Origin: Chromera velia
Lineage: Eukaryota; Sar; Chromeraceae
Length of the DNA stretch: 55,000 nt
Assembly: GCA_018398765.1 (NCBI GenBank)
Contig: JAHBMJ010005883.1
Location: forward strand, 1 to 55,000
Direction: 5' to 3'
Shown here: piece after piece, positions 1-14,190 of the stretch
How positions within the stretch are numbered: position 1 is the stretch's first letter
How the letters are laid out: each line of letters begins with the position of its first letter
Made by a program: the position numbers and the translations under genes
Notes under the pieces: generated by a model
Seen by the model: only the letters and a program-made list of their open reading frames with translations
Databases searched by the model: none
What the model was told of the DNA's origin: nothing

Positions 1-2555
1 ATAAACAAAAGAGGTGATACCAGTTTCTTTTTTCTTTTAACTTAGAGTCTTAGAGACTCACACGAGTCAGCCTTTCTCCCTTTTTCATTTCTTTTATCTT
101 CTATCCTTCTTTCTAAACACATCACGGTTTTATTTTTTTTCGCTCTTTTTTTTATACAAATAAAAGAGTGAATCGATGGTTCTGAGATTTAAGCCGTAAA
201 AGGCCAACTTTTAAGACATTTTTTTAAAATCCATCGCTTTTTAAGATAATCTCTGAAATGATATATACTGCAACCCTAAGTCACCCTATAGTATTGTTTT
301 AGCCTCCTCTGTCTGATTTCAATCTAAAATATACTTTCAAAGTTTAAGATTCACATTGTGCCCGTTTTGCCTTAAAAATAAATTTTCTCAAAATGATTTC
401 TTTTTTTCTTTAAACTTCTATCACAGATGAATGTAGCCACATAGTAACCTAAATGGACTATTACACCACTAACTTAGTTAAGCATCACATGCCTCTGCTG
501 TTTTTTCTTTGTGTCTCTCTTTGTTCTTTTTTTGTGAAAGCTTTTCTTTACACCATCATAAACAAAAGAGGTGATACCAGTGTCTTTTTTCTTTTAACTT
601 AGAGTCTTAGAGACTCACATGAGTCAGCCTTTCTCCCTTTTTCATTTCTTTTATCTTTTATCCTTCTCTCAAAAACATACCACGGTTTTTTTATTTTTTT
701 TCGCTTTTTTTTCATACAAATAAAAGAGTGAATCGATGGTTTTGAGATTTAAGCCGTAAAAGGCCAACTTTTAAGACATTTTTTTGAAATCCATCGCTTT
801 TTAAGATAATCTCTGAAATGATACATACTGCAACCCTAAGTCACCCTATAGTATTGTTTTAGCCTCCTCTGTCTGATTTTAATCTAAAATATACTTTTAA
901 AATTTAAGATTCACATTGTGCCCGTTTTGCCTTAAAAATAAATTTTCTCAAAATGATTTCTTTTTTTCTTTAAACTTCTATCACAGATGAATGCAGCCAC
1001 ATAGTAACCTAAATGAACTATTATACCACTAACTTAGTTAAGCATCATACGCCTCTGCTGTTTTTTCTTTGTGTCTCTCTTTGTTCTTTTTTTGTGAAAG
1101 CTTTTCTTTACACTATCATAAACAAAAGAGGTGATACCAGTTTCTTTTTTCTTTTAACTTAGAGTCTTAGAGACTCACACGAGTCATCCTTTCTCCCTTT
1201 TTTATTTCTTTTATCTTCTATCCTTCTCTCTAAACACACCACGGTTTTAATTTTTTTTTGCTCTTTTTTCCATATAAATAAAAGAGTGAATCGATGGTTC
1301 TGAGATTTAAGCCGTAAAAGGCCAAGTTTTAAGACATTTTTTTAAAATCCATCGCTTTTTAAAATAATCTCTGAAATGATACATACTGCAACCCTAAGTC
1401 ACCCTATAGTATTGTTTTAGCCTCCTCTATCTGATTTTAATTTAAAATATACTTTCAAAGTTTAAGATTCACATTGTGCCCGTTTTGCCTTAAAAACAAA
1501 TTTTCTCAAAATGATTTCTTTTTTTCTTTAAACTTCTATCACAGATGAATGCAGCCACATAGTAACCTAAATGGACTATTATGACACTAACTCAGTTAAG
1601 CATCACACGCCTCTGCATGCTGTTTTTTCTTTATGTCTCTCTTTGTTCTTTTTTTGTGAAAGCTTTTCTTTATACCATTATAAACAAAAGAGGTGATACC
1701 AGTTTCTTTTTTCTTTTAACTTAGAGACTCACACGAGTCATTTCTTTTATCTTTTATCCTTCTCTCTAAACACACCACGGCCTTATTTTTTTTCGCTCTT
1801 TTTTTTATATAAATAAAAGAGTGAATCGATGGTTCTGAGATTTAAGCCGTAAAAGGCTAAGTTTTAAGACATTTTTTAAAAATTCATCGCTTTTTAAGAT
1901 AATCTTTGAAATGATACATACTGCAACCCTAAGTCACCCTATAGTATTGTTTTAGCCTCCTCTGTCTGATTTCAATCTAAAATATACTTTCAAAGTTTAA
2001 GATTCACATTGTGCCCGTTTTGCCTTAAAAATGAATTTTCTCAAAATGATTTCTTTTTTTCTTTAAACTTCTATCACAGATGAATGCAGCCACATAGTAA
2101 CCTAAATGGACTATTATGACACTAACTCAGTTAAACATCATACGCCTCTGCTGTTTTTTCTTTGTGTCTCTCTTTGTTCTTTTTTTGTGAAAGCTTTTCT
2201 TTACACCATTATAAACAAAAGAGGTGATACCAGTTTCTTTTTTCTTTTAACTTAGAGACTCACATGAGTCAGCCTTTCTCCCTTTTTTATTTCTTTTATC
2301 TTCTATCCTTCTCTCTAAACACACCACGGTTTTATTTTTTTTTCGCTTTTTTTTTCATACAAATAAAAGAGTGAATCGATGGTTCTGAGATTTAAGCCGT
2401 AAAAGGCCAAGTTTGAAAACATTTTTTTGAAATCCATCGCTTTTTAAGATAATCTCTGAAATGATACATACTGCAACCCTAAGTCACTCTATAGTATTGT
2501 TTTAGCTTCCTCTGTCTGATTTCAATCTAAAATATACTTTCAAAGTTTAAGATTC
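1..2555. repeat. Satellite array, ~555-bp tandem unit
   Basis: Copies begin with the same ATAAACAAAAGAGGTG start at about 1, 558, 1118, 1680 and 2211, so the periods are about 557, 560, 562 and 531 bp. The last copy is cut after about 345 bp. Units are AT-rich, differ by scattered substitutions and small indels, and share landmarks such as GAATCGATGGTT and CACCCTATAGTATTG. The array enters from outside the window on the left. No unit has an open reading frame, so this is non-coding satellite DNA. Confidence 0.95.
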
Positions 2556-2558
2556 ATA

Positions 2559-2872
2559 AAGCTCCTGCCCTTGAATATTGGACGCACGATTTAGCTTGGC
2601 TTTGTATTATCACTTACTGTATTAGAATTCATTTTATTTTCTTTTTTTCATTTTTTTAATTTTAAAAAATGGTCGCTCTAAGGTGGATGCCTATTGTTTT
2701 TGCCCTATAAAGGGTTTTGTCACGCGCGCGGTGTGCGTGAAAAAACGCAAAAATAAATGTATTTTACAAATTACATATATGGACAATGAGAGGCGGGTGG
2801 GTGGTGTGCCATGGCAAAGTTGACCACAGAGAGGTCTCAAAACGTGCGTCCAATATTCAAGGGCAGGGGCTT
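2559..2872. mobile_element. Small non-autonomous TIR element (MITE)
   Basis: The ends are inverted repeats of about 30 bp with one mismatch: the left end reads AAGCTCCTGCCCTTGAATAT and the right end is its reverse complement. The 314-bp body has no ORF. TA dinucleotides lie at or next to both ends (2557-2558 and 2874-2875), so a TA target duplication is possible but not exact. The element sits where the satellite array stops. The family is not recognised. Confidence 0.85.
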
Positions 2873-3116
2873 GTATATCTTACTCTACCATATACTCGCA
2901 TCTGAGATGACTGCGTAGGCACCACCTGTGCAGAAATTTGCATTTTGGGACCAAATCATGTCCAAATCTTACTATAGCTTATAACCAAGTAGTGATTTGT
3001 GCACACATAGTTGCCATTCGGGCCCAACTAGAAGGGACACATAAAAATTTCTCTGTATATAAGTCGGCCCCCACAATTACTCTAAAGCTTTTTGAACATC
3101 ATTTTCCTTCTAAACT

Positions 3117-3869
3117 TGTGAAAGTAAACGACGATCCCATTCCTGGTCGGATTCGTGGAGGGTGAATTCCGGTCCCGGCCTTTCTATTCATCCCTTTGCC
3201 CCAAGCCAGAGAAAAGAGCGATGCACACACGTGGCAGCCCGGCCACACGGGGTGGCGGGGCACCTATGACAGAGGTGTGCATGTTGTCAGTTTTATGGTA
3301 TAGCCTGCATACACTTTGGTGTAAGAAATATACCCGAGGCACTCACCGTGGTGGTGTATGCTCCAGGCCTTCATATTGGATTTAATTAGGCCGATGGTAC
3401 GGTTATGCCATCGGAGGCTTCAAAATTAATTCTGGTCGAATTAATTTTTAGACAGTCAGACAGACGTGCATGACCGTTTCCATCTGTCTGAGTGAGAAAC
3501 TTGACCTAGGGATTGACAGAGCTTCGTGTGTAGGAACTATACTGTGCCTTATGTGTCTCTGTGGTTCTCTTGTGCTCTGAGTATTGCATAAGGCCACCAG
3601 CAGGAGCTTTCTGTGGACTGTAGGGGTTCATAGACTTTCTGTCTGGTGAAAAGACTGATCAAATATTTATTTCTGTCCATCTATATCGGTCTACCCAAAT
3701 ACATTAGGTCAACGTATTCGCTGTGGTCCTCTAGTAGAAGAGGGCCAGGAATTCGGGAGTGCTATTAGCAGTTTGGGGAGTCCTCTAGACAGGCTAGAAG
3801 ATCGACACGGGAGGGCTTAGAGGATTCTACTGGAGGAATCACAAGAGAGATGAGACTCTACTTTTTACT
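3117..3869 (+). repeat. 5-prime LTR of the copia-type element
   Basis: It begins TGTGAAAGTAAACGAC and ends near GAGACTCTACTTTTTACT, and is repeated at 19201-19958. In the first ~155 bp I count 19 substitutions between the two LTRs, all transitions, and one 1-bp indel. This copy more often carries A or T at those sites, and several differences are CpG in the 3-prime LTR but TpG or CpA here. Promoter and polyadenylation signals would normally lie in the LTR, but I could not identify them. Confidence 0.92.
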
Positions 3870-3886
3870 GGCTGAAGGAGTCTCCG
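3869..3886 (+). promoter_or_regulatory. Probable primer-binding site
   Basis: A TGG-beginning sequence (TGGCTGAAGGAGTCTCC) directly follows the 5-prime LTR, where the tRNA primer for minus-strand DNA synthesis anneals. TGG is the complement of the CCA tail of a tRNA. I cannot assign the tRNA without a tRNA set for the host. Confidence 0.45.
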
Positions 3887-3957
3887 GAGGGACCCGTTGT
3901 TATTCCAACAACATTCCCCTTACTGTTTTCCCGATTCCTCACTGCAGGTGATATACC

Positions 3958-6790
3958 ATGGGTCCTAAGAAGGATGCTCCCCACGGGTGCGTTGCGATCA
4001 AAGGTATGAAGGCGAAGACCACGGGCGTCTTCGGCCTCACGAACGATGCAGACATCATCGAGTGGATACGGCAATATGCATATGCAGATGCTGTTGCCAT
4101 TTTCGGTGACTCGGACGAGTGGTGCGGCGGGCTCACCCTCACCAACAGAAACAAGATGGGGGTTAATGTCAAGCATTATGTCGCAAGGACCGAGGTGGAA
4201 GTACTGGAGAAGGTAGTGGAACGGGTGTCCCACCTCAGCTCGGAAGTCTCTGAGCAGCTCCGAATTTTCCAGAGACACATTGTGGACTGTGTTTCTCCGC
4301 CCGACGTGGAGTGGATGAAGAGGTATCTGCAGTGGACCGACGTCCTGAGAATAGGTAAAGCGAGGATCATAGCCATCAGGGAGCTTCTCTTATGCCAAGA
4401 GAAGGAAAGAATCACTGGTCCCCAGTTAAAGGCCCTAAACTAGCAGATCCTCTGCCTGTAGACTCTAAAAGAACCCTCCTCCCTTTCCCTGTCCCGCCCT
4501 GTTGTGTTGTCATCAGGTGGGGAGCTCCATGGGAATGCTCCAACAGAGGCAAAGGTGAAGACGGAGGAGGAGACGGGAGCAAAACTAGACACCTCCCATC
4601 AAGTGGCCGTCCCCGCGTCTAGTGAGCAGTGTCCGGCCTCTGCTGAACGGGGCCAGTAGTAGCAGTAGCAGCAGCAGCAGCAGTTTCGATGGGAGGGTGT
4701 AGATGGTCGGTGTGCAACGTGATCCCGCCCTGCTGGAGAAGAAAAGGAAGCAGTACAAAGACCTTGTGGCTAGGATATTAGGTCTCAACGCCGACTAAAG
4801 CTCTGACAAGGTCCCAATTCTGGATATTCAGAAGGAGGAGAATGACATGATGAGCAGCATACCCAGGGAACAATTTTTCTGAGGGGTCCAAAGGGAAGGA
4901 GGAGTATGCAAAAGAGCTGGCAGCCTGAGCCGAGAAAAAAGAGGTCTTCGACGCTGGGAAGGCCAACAGGGACACGCAGGTAGCGACCCTGCAAGGTCAC
5001 ATCAACCAGGTGGCATCAGACGTGTTTGCTCTCAACGAGCAGGCTGAGAGACTCCGCCAGGAGATAGACGCGCTCTCTCCTCCTCCTCAGGCCAAGGGTG
5101 TCCCTGGAGGTACTCAGCCTGCTGAAGGCCGCCTGCCTTCGGTTTTTCAGATGACCCCCCAAACGGGTAGGGGGGTGTATCCTGGAGTGTCTTCCCCTGA
5201 CCCTGCAACGGTGTCTGTAGGTGGGGGGGTAGGTACTGGTGATGTCGGAGCTTCGGGAGCTCCTGATATCTTCTCCTTCCTGGGAGTAAGGGAGTCAAGT
5301 GGGACTCGGAGGAGGCCGAAGTGTGACCCTGAGGAGCCTCTCATCGCCTACACGCTGGAGGAGATCTTGACATCGGTCCCGAGGACCTTTGTGGAGATGC
5401 GCGATAAGGTCGTGGCGATGATCTTCGCACACTTTTTCAAGACGATCCAGTACTCAATCTCTGCTCTCGTTCTGGAATACGAGAGGATTGCCTGTCAGCC
5501 CTGTAAGTTTGGGACTTATACGGAGCTGCTAGCATATCACAAACGTTTCCTGAACCACCTGGTTAAGGAGAACATCGTCCATGAGCTTGGAATACATGAA
5601 GTACAGGCTCGGGCTCCTGACGGCACACCTGCCAAACGACCTCATAATGAGGTGGTAGGAGAGGCAGACCCCGGTGGACCTCACGAGCGAAGTGGAGATC
5701 ACGAAGGAGCTCCACGCCATCGCTACCCAGGTGGAGACCTTTAATATGTCTCTTGGGGATGCTTGGGACCGGGGCCTAGTCAAAGGAGCTCTCGTCGAGG
5801 ACTTGAGGAGAGAGTGGGAACAGAAGGCGGCAACCCTCGGTATCAAGGACTCGGGGGGTGCCTCGTGGGGGGGCATCATTCCAAAGGTTCCTTTTATGGC
5901 GTTTGCGGGGCCTAGAGGAGTCCCGTAGAAGAAGTCCCCTTCCAAGGCAAAGGGAGGGAAACCCCCTGACTCTGGCAGGAAGGGCAGGGGCAGCTCCGAT
6001 CGCGGCTTTAGAGGCGGTAAGCAGGGGGTTCCAGTAAGGGGGATGGTGGGGGGAGCTCCAATCGGGGGCACTCTTCTATGTCCAATTCCTCTGCTCCCTC
6101 CAGTTGATACAATGACAAGCGGGAAGAAGGAAAGGACCGTTCTCCCACTCAGGCCGTTGTCAACCCCAGGGGCCCCAACAGGAACCCCGTTCTCGATCGC
6201 TATGGTGTTCGGCACCGGGACGGGACCGGCTCGGACGCGTTCATCGGGACAATGGCGAGTCCTGAAGAAACTTCGATCAAGTCTGGTCAGTGGGATGGAG
6301 AGTTTGGGTCCTTGTGGGACAAGGCGTGTTGGGACCATTCCAGCAGGAAGAGCTTTTCCCACGGGTACCGCATGCATGGGGCAGTGTCTGAGATGCAACC
6401 ATCTGGACGGGCATGCAGAGTGGGGAGGCCATGGGGCCTGTCCTTGAATTCGGAAGAAAGACGGCTGCCCAGCGTGCAAAACGATGGGCCATGCTCCCAA
6501 CAACTGCCCTGACGAGAACGCGAAGAAGCGATGGATGATAAAGCAGATGGACAAGACCGGACAGGACAGGGGCGGCTCTGGGGGCCGTCCTAGAGGTCCT
6601 CCGGGAGGAGGAGGCCGTGGAGGAGGCTCCAGAGACCGTTGAAGTTCTCCCTATCCTGGTCATAGGGGCGGTGCAGGGGGGAGAGGAGGTGGTGGGGGTC
6701 GTGGCCGTGGGGGGTATACCCTTTCTCCCGGCAGGTTCAATAATGAAAACTTTGAGAAGAAGAACTCAGACTCCGGACAGGTGTAGCGGG
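3958..6790 (+). pseudogene. Copia-type gag, broken, with CCHC zinc knuckle
   Basis: The best start is the ATG at 3958, which opens 161 codons beginning MGPKKDAPHGCV. Coding sense then moves through several frames: frame 1 to about 4650, frame 2 (DPALLEKKRKQYKDLVARIL), a charged coiled-coil stretch in frame 3 at 4890-5660 (about VATLQGHINQVASDVFALNE), then frame 1 from 5674. Near 6380-6510 there are two Cys/His clusters, the second a canonical CX2CX4HX4C knuckle (CPACKTMGHAPNNC), followed by a Gly/Arg-rich tail to about 6720. In-frame stops include TAG at 4441, 4459, 4698, 5926 and 6784, TAA at 4796, and TGA at 6445 and about 6640. Gag would form the particle and bind RNA. It is recognised by the knuckle and position; the N-terminal part has no motif I know. 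Confidence 0.75.
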
Positions 6791-6807
6791 GGGGTAGTAT
6801 CCCTCCT

Positions 6808-7479
6808 GTGTCCTCGCAGAAGGTTGTTTATAGGGGTCAAGACGATGATGATGTTATTATAGTGACGGGTGGCATCTCACATAGGAAGGAAGACTCGTTT
6901 AACCTGACTATCCACGCGTCTAAGGATGAAGAGACGAACCCTCACGGAGAGAAATCTCTTGGTAAGGTCCGTTTTGCTGACCAGCTTGGTCTCCCTTTGT
7001 GCTACAAGCCAAGAGCCAAGTACTCACCCGACTATGATACAACAACTTTCCCTGTATGGCACGAGGGGGCTATGGAGCGCCTCTCTGCATGAGATCCTGT
7101 TGGGTCGTACATAAAGGTCGATGTATGGAGAGAAGGAGTCCGTGGAGCCTGGTAAACACTCTTATCCGATGAGCCTGAACAGACAGGCTTAGAATGAATA
7201 GGGTGAGCTATCTTCCCAGTAGGCTTAAAGACTTGCATAATGGTTATACAAGCCTTCCAGTCTGAGTTCACCAAGGAAGGAGTCAAGCGTATCAAAAATA
7301 TGATGGAGGAGCACGACCCTCATCTCCTTGAGCTCATCTCTCGTATATGGGGACTGGAGGACGAGACCACCATGGGTGCGGTGCCCTCTGGTGTGAAGTT
7401 TGCTGTCTATACGGTCACCCAATACAAGATGGAGCTGATGAACAACCTAAGCAGGACCCGATGTCGGGCTGGGTTCTAG
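6808..7479 (+). pseudogene. Broken ORF after gag, function not recognised
   Basis: Frame 1 is largely readable from 6808 (about SSQKVVYRGQDDDDVIIVTG) to 7479, interrupted by TGA at 7090, 7192 and 7201 and TAA at 7153. The last piece (7240-7479) is acidic and helical-looking ([20 protein letters not shown]). I see no catalytic motif. By position it is the gag-pol junction, and it continues the gag frame. The stops here are mostly TGA, unlike pol further downstream where TGA is absent. Confidence 0.5.
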
Positions 7480-8440
7480 GGTATAACACTAATAATTAAA
7501 AAAATTAAAAAAATAAAAATTAATTATAACCTCCCCCCCCTAGGGTTTTAAACAAAAACCTACACTCAAAAAGTATGTTTTTTGTGGTTCTGAGCCAAAA
7601 AGAACCACATTGCAACATAAATAGACTCACTAGCTTGTAAATTTTTTCAGTTCTGGCAAGAAAACTGCTAGGTGCCAGGTAAAGTTCCAAAATGTCTAGA
7701 AGGGTGGTTCAGGAACTCAAAACAAAACTCACTTGAACTGGCTGGAACCGACAAAAACCAACTTTCTGTGCACTTTCTATATATTTAGCTGTCGTCAAAC
7801 TGCTCTTCTAACTCTTGAAAGGCTGTCTCAAGATGTGCAAGCTCTTCAGTCTCAACTTTCAGACCATCTTCAATCACAACGGCCCCCGGCCTCATCGCAT
7901 ATATGCCCTTTTGTTGCATCGATCATTAACAAAAGATGGATCCCTATTGCCCTGAGCTAAGCCCCTGCCTCATTCCATCTGTCTGGCCATTGTTTTTGCG
8001 TTCGCGCGGGGACTGGTTCGATTCATTCTGCTTCATTTAACCATCTGAGACTGACTGAGATCATTTATATCATTTGTCTGGTCATGCATGACTCTGATTG
8101 ACCATCATACATGAGTCTAATCGATTATGGAGAGCTAAATCATCAGTTGAGAGCTTGGTTTGGATGGTTCAAGCCCGGTTCTCACGGTTTTGATTGGGTT
8201 TCTTCTGGTTCAGAACAGTTTTAATAGTTCAGAATCTTGTCTCTGTTCTTTTGGTTCATGAACTAATGACCAGAACCAGAAGTGACACCGACCTTAGAAC
8301 CAACTATAACCACTTAGAACTTACTTGAACCTTAGACCTATAGTCTAATTAGTGGTTCTTTAGGGTTTTTTTGCTTTTTAAAGTTTGTAAATTGGGTCAA
8401 AGTTTTATTTTTTCATCAAAAAAGTTGCAGGTCCCCTGGA
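7480..8440. other. AT-rich non-coding interruption inside the copia element
   Basis: About 0.96 kb between the gag-side and pol-side reading frames has no supported ORF. It is much richer in A and T than the flanking element sequence and repeats the words GGTTC and GAACC (reverse complements), for example near 7590, 8160, 8210 and 8260. It looks like a nested insertion, but I could not find clear terminal repeats or a target duplication, so its edges are approximate. Confidence 0.5.
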
Positions 8441-8458
8441 ACTATACATGTAGTTAGA

Positions 8459-10469
<2,011 letters not shown>

Positions 10470-10480
<11 letters not shown>

Positions 10481-12600
10481 GGATACTACGGTGGTGTCCA
10501 TGCCCTCTTTGGGAACGGAGCTGCGCGGAGTCATTATGCAGTTTATAGCTCTGCTCACACACGACGTTGTTGCTATGCTACACAGGTATAAGAAGAAAAA
10601 CGTTCAAGGGGAACGTTTTACTGTGCTGCAGGTTCACTTTGAATATCTGCAGACGCTTCCGGACAGCATCCGTCTCTGGGGAGGCCTTCGGTTCGATCAG
10701 GAAGGAACCATCCTCCTGGCTCCGGCGGGTGGAGAACAGGAGGACCCTCGACTATGGAGGACTTCTGTTCGGCAGGAGAGGGGTTTCCGAATAGGGGCCC
10801 GCTACCGCAGGCGGGCAGGGAGAAGTGATCTCAGGCATAGGAGATTCCCTCTCGTCTTTCCAGGAACGTCTCCTGTGGGACGATATAGGGGGATACAGAG
10901 AGAAACACAGTGGCCGGCAAAAAAATTTTCGTTCCAGCTGGCTAATGAGGGGGAAGGCGTCGACGTGGGCCTACGGGAAGCCCCTCGACTGACGCACCTT
11001 AGAGAGGGCCATCTGGAGATTTCAAGCACGGAGACGCAGGTGTCGTCTTCGTCGTCGTCTTCTTCTGCCCTCCCCTCTGCTGTGCCTCCCTCCCTCCCTC
11101 CCATTGTTCCTGCAAAGCCCCCTGCAGAGCCTCCCTCCCTCCCTCCCACTGTTCCTGCACAGCTTTCTGCCTCCTCTCGTGCTTAGGCAGAGGCCTTGAT
11201 GCGACAAGCGGCAGCGGTGGGAGCCCGACGTCCCAGCTCTCCGTCTCCTGCTGTGTCCAGCCGAGTATCCGTCAACTCTAGGGAGTCGCCTCTACCAGAT
11301 TTCTTTGTCCCGTTTGGCTCTTTGCTGTGGGGAACGATTCTGGATCCTTCGGGTCCTGGGGTGCAGCGTATGCTTGGTACCGTGTGTAAGCATATAAGAG
11401 CTCCTTTACGGCGAAGAAAGGTCAAGGATCCAGGCCCAGTCTTTTTCAACAAGCTGGGGAACTGTCTCCTCGGGGCTGACGGGGAGCCCCTTGGGTACCA
11501 GTGGTAGGTAGAGAGGCTTGCGCTCATGATGTACCACCGGGGGGTGTATGATGCTTGGACTCGTCGGTTCTCGCTCATGTTCTACCCAGACTTGGGGGAG
11601 ATCACTCAGAGAGAGGTCCTTGACACCCTCAAGAACTATCTGGCTCCCAGACTGAGAACGGGAGTCAGAGGGGACTCATAGAGAAGTGGGAGTGCAACAA
11701 GGACGCAGGAGGAGATCTAAAAAGCATGTGGGGTGTTCTTTGGAGACATGGGTTTCGACCTTGAGGTTGCCAGCCTCAAGAAGATCATGTTACAGAACCA
11801 GGGCGTCTACCTCCACTCACCTCCTCGACCCCGTCGGATCGAGATCCTAGAAGGGTGGACCACTTCGATAAGTCTTCGAGTCTCCACTGCTCCCGCTGCA
11901 GCTCGGGGCAAGTGTAGGGGGCGATACTATATACACAAGGCGGTCAAGTACATAGACAGGCCTAAGCAGGAGTGGATCCAGGCCGACAAAGAGTTGAGGG
12001 AGACAGACGGGCTGTCCCAAATTGATCCCCCGGGAGCCGAGTATGCCTACTGGACCCTTTTGGAGGGGAAGTTCTGGACAGTCGGGCTGTCCATGGCTGT
12101 CGGCTTTCCTGAAAGGTACTACGGGTACAAGCAGATCGATTTCCAGTCCTATGTGCTTCTGTGTAGCTACGACCCGGATCTAGTCGCTGCAAGCATCCGG
12201 GCGTACACGGAAGGAGGAGATCGAATGATAGAACACTTTCGGGACGTGTTCCGGGAGACAGAGAGCAATGATGATGAGAAGGCGTAGTGCTTCATCTGTA
12301 AGAAGTGCTACTAGGTCAGATGTATATTCTACAGGTCAAAGCACCATGACGATCACTCGTGCCCCATCGTGTTTGAGAGAGAAGACCCCACGGTGGAGGT
12401 CATCCCTCCTAAGGACCCCAGGGATAGAGTCGACAAGAACGAGGTCGGCCACGAAGACCAAGCCTGGGAGGCGTTCTTGGATATGTCGGTGGGTAAGACA
12501 GGTAGAGAGAGAAGGGGAGGGGAAGGGTCCCCTTGCTCTCAGTCTAGAGTCTCAGATGTTGTGTGCAGAGAATGAGGAGACAGAGGAAGACACCTTCGCC
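10470..12600 (+). pseudogene. Broken pol segment between integrase and RT, with Cys/His cluster
   Basis: After a frame change at about 10470, frame 3 is readable to about 12570 with TAG at 11184, 11505, 11679, 12285 and 12312 and TAA at 11718. The first third is Arg-rich and ends in a Ser/Pro-rich linker (11040-11180). The middle is a globular-looking stretch ([34 protein letters not shown]). A Cys/His-rich motif follows at 12288-12350 (CFICKKCY, then [14 protein letters not shown]), resembling a zinc finger. Copia elements do not normally carry such a block between integrase and RT, so this may be a lineage-specific addition. The function is not recognised. Confidence 0.55.
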
Positions 12601-12814
12601 TCTGAGTCTCTGCTGTAGGGTAGATTGAGCAGGTCTAACAAAGACGATGGGGATAACGGGGGAGATCCTCCTGATGGAGGTAAAAGCCACGGAGGCCTTC
12701 CCTTGGACAATTCTCCATACAACCCACCTTCAGGGCTAGCCTTCAGGGGGTTATTCTGGAGGAGACTGGGGTGGGGGAACTGATGATGAGCATGGTAGGG
12801 ATGGCGGGGGAGAC

Positions 12815-14157
12815 TTGCCTCCCAGATCTGTTCAAGCTCTACATCAGGGCCTCTCCGTGGGGGAGAGGGCCCAGCAGCCCGCCTCTGTCTATCTGTTCAC
12901 AGACGATTGCGGAGATTGTCTGGGAGAAGGAATGTCTCCGGGGATGACGGAGACGATGAAAGAGGGGCAGAGTCTTCTACCGAGAGGGGGGCCCGGCGAA
13001 GGGATGAGTCGGAGCTAGAAGACAGGCCGATTAACCCTTCTGCGCACCCGGAGGGCGCAGATAGGTCCCGGTCTACTCAAGGAACTCCTATCCGCCAGAG
13101 GAGAGTTTTGGGTCCAGCTGCGCTAGAGTTCTCCTCGTACGACCGTCAGCCGCTAGGTCAGCCGATGGAGGCCCACCCCGTGAAGGGGGCAGTTGTCTAA
13201 AGAGATAACCGGAGAAAGCTTGTAGCCCTCCATTCAAAGGTGCGTAGGAGCTATGGATAGGCAGACCTCGCACTCAATCTGTTGGTAAGGGACCCCCTCG
13301 CTTTTAAAGTTAAGGAAATGAGGGACGGGAGAGTGAAGCGGTCGTCAATCAAGCACGTGTTCGACATCCGGGGAGGGAGAGTCCCTGTCGAGGCTGTGCG
13401 CATGATAGATGACCCCGTCTCGCTCCAAAAAGTTGGAGTATGGAGACTGCCGGAGGAAGAAAGGGTAGGGGGTGCAAAGGTTTTTGCAGATGCGGTGTCT
13501 GCAGATCCCTCAGCATCGTTGTCTTCCTCTGCTGTGCCTTCCTCTTCTGCCGTTCCTGCTGTGCCTCCTGTTGAGGGAGACTCACGTGTGTTCTCCGAGG
13601 CTGCTGAGTCTCAACCTGCTGTTCCTCTGAACTTAAGCGGAGAAGAGCGAGCGGAGGATCTTGGGGGTCCTCCTACTGCCGAGGGGACAGCTAATGAAGG
13701 GAATGAGGTTGAGGGAATTCAGCCACTGGGCCCTATTGCGGAGAATGTGGAGACGGATGGTGAGCCTCCATCTCTGGTTATGTTTATGGACGGGGATGGG
13801 TATGCCTCGGCAGCAAGCTTGTCGACGTTCGAGGCAAGCTAGCTGGGCTGCAGGAGCGATAGCAGCTCCAAGGGGCCCTCGGATGAAGAGTGGGGTGTCC
13901 TGGGAGGTCGGAAACTTCCCAGGGCAGGAGAAGGACCCACCATGAGGCAGAACCCGCCAAAAGAGGAAGTTAGGGAGATGAATAAGACTGAAGAGGTTTT
14001 GCAGGGCCCGCAGTGGCAGCGGTTCAACACCCTCTGTATGATGGAGGTTTTGAGGGAGAAGCGAGCTAGGAGAGTGCCCGAGGTGACGGGAAGGAATTGG
14101 AACGATGACTTCCGGGAGGAAAGAGACATTCCATCCTTCGCTGGGGCGATAGCTTAG
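12815..14157 (+). pseudogene. Acidic linker region upstream of RT, broken
   Basis: Frame 1 is readable from about 12907 (RRLSGRRNVSGDDGDDERGA) with TAA at 13198 and TAG at 13258, 13840 and 14155. A short stretch before it reads better in frame 2, so there is an indel near 12900. Composition is Ser/Pro/Glu-rich around 13490-13800, like the disordered linker between integrase C-terminus and RT in copia elements. A segment at 13300-13440 ([20 protein letters not shown]) looks folded. No motif is recognised. Confidence 0.5.
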
Positions 14158-14190
14158 GAGAGAGAAGAGGGGAATCCCAGATGGGATAGG

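Noticed and set aside
1..2555. CRISPR array
   Set aside because: Units are ~555 bp, contiguous and without spacers, in eukaryotic DNA; this is satellite.
4650..4690. CAG/TAG mixed run that could argue for TAG meaning Gln in a poly-Gln tract
   Set aside because: In the next frame the same bases are AGT/AGC, a plain poly-Ser run with synonymous codons, and downstream coding sense (DPALLEKKRKQ) continues in that Ser frame. It is not evidence for recoding.
5529..6554. 341-codon minus-strand open frame
   Set aside because: It is antisense to the retrotransposon gag region, with low-complexity composition. It is a shadow of the GC-rich plus-strand coding sense.
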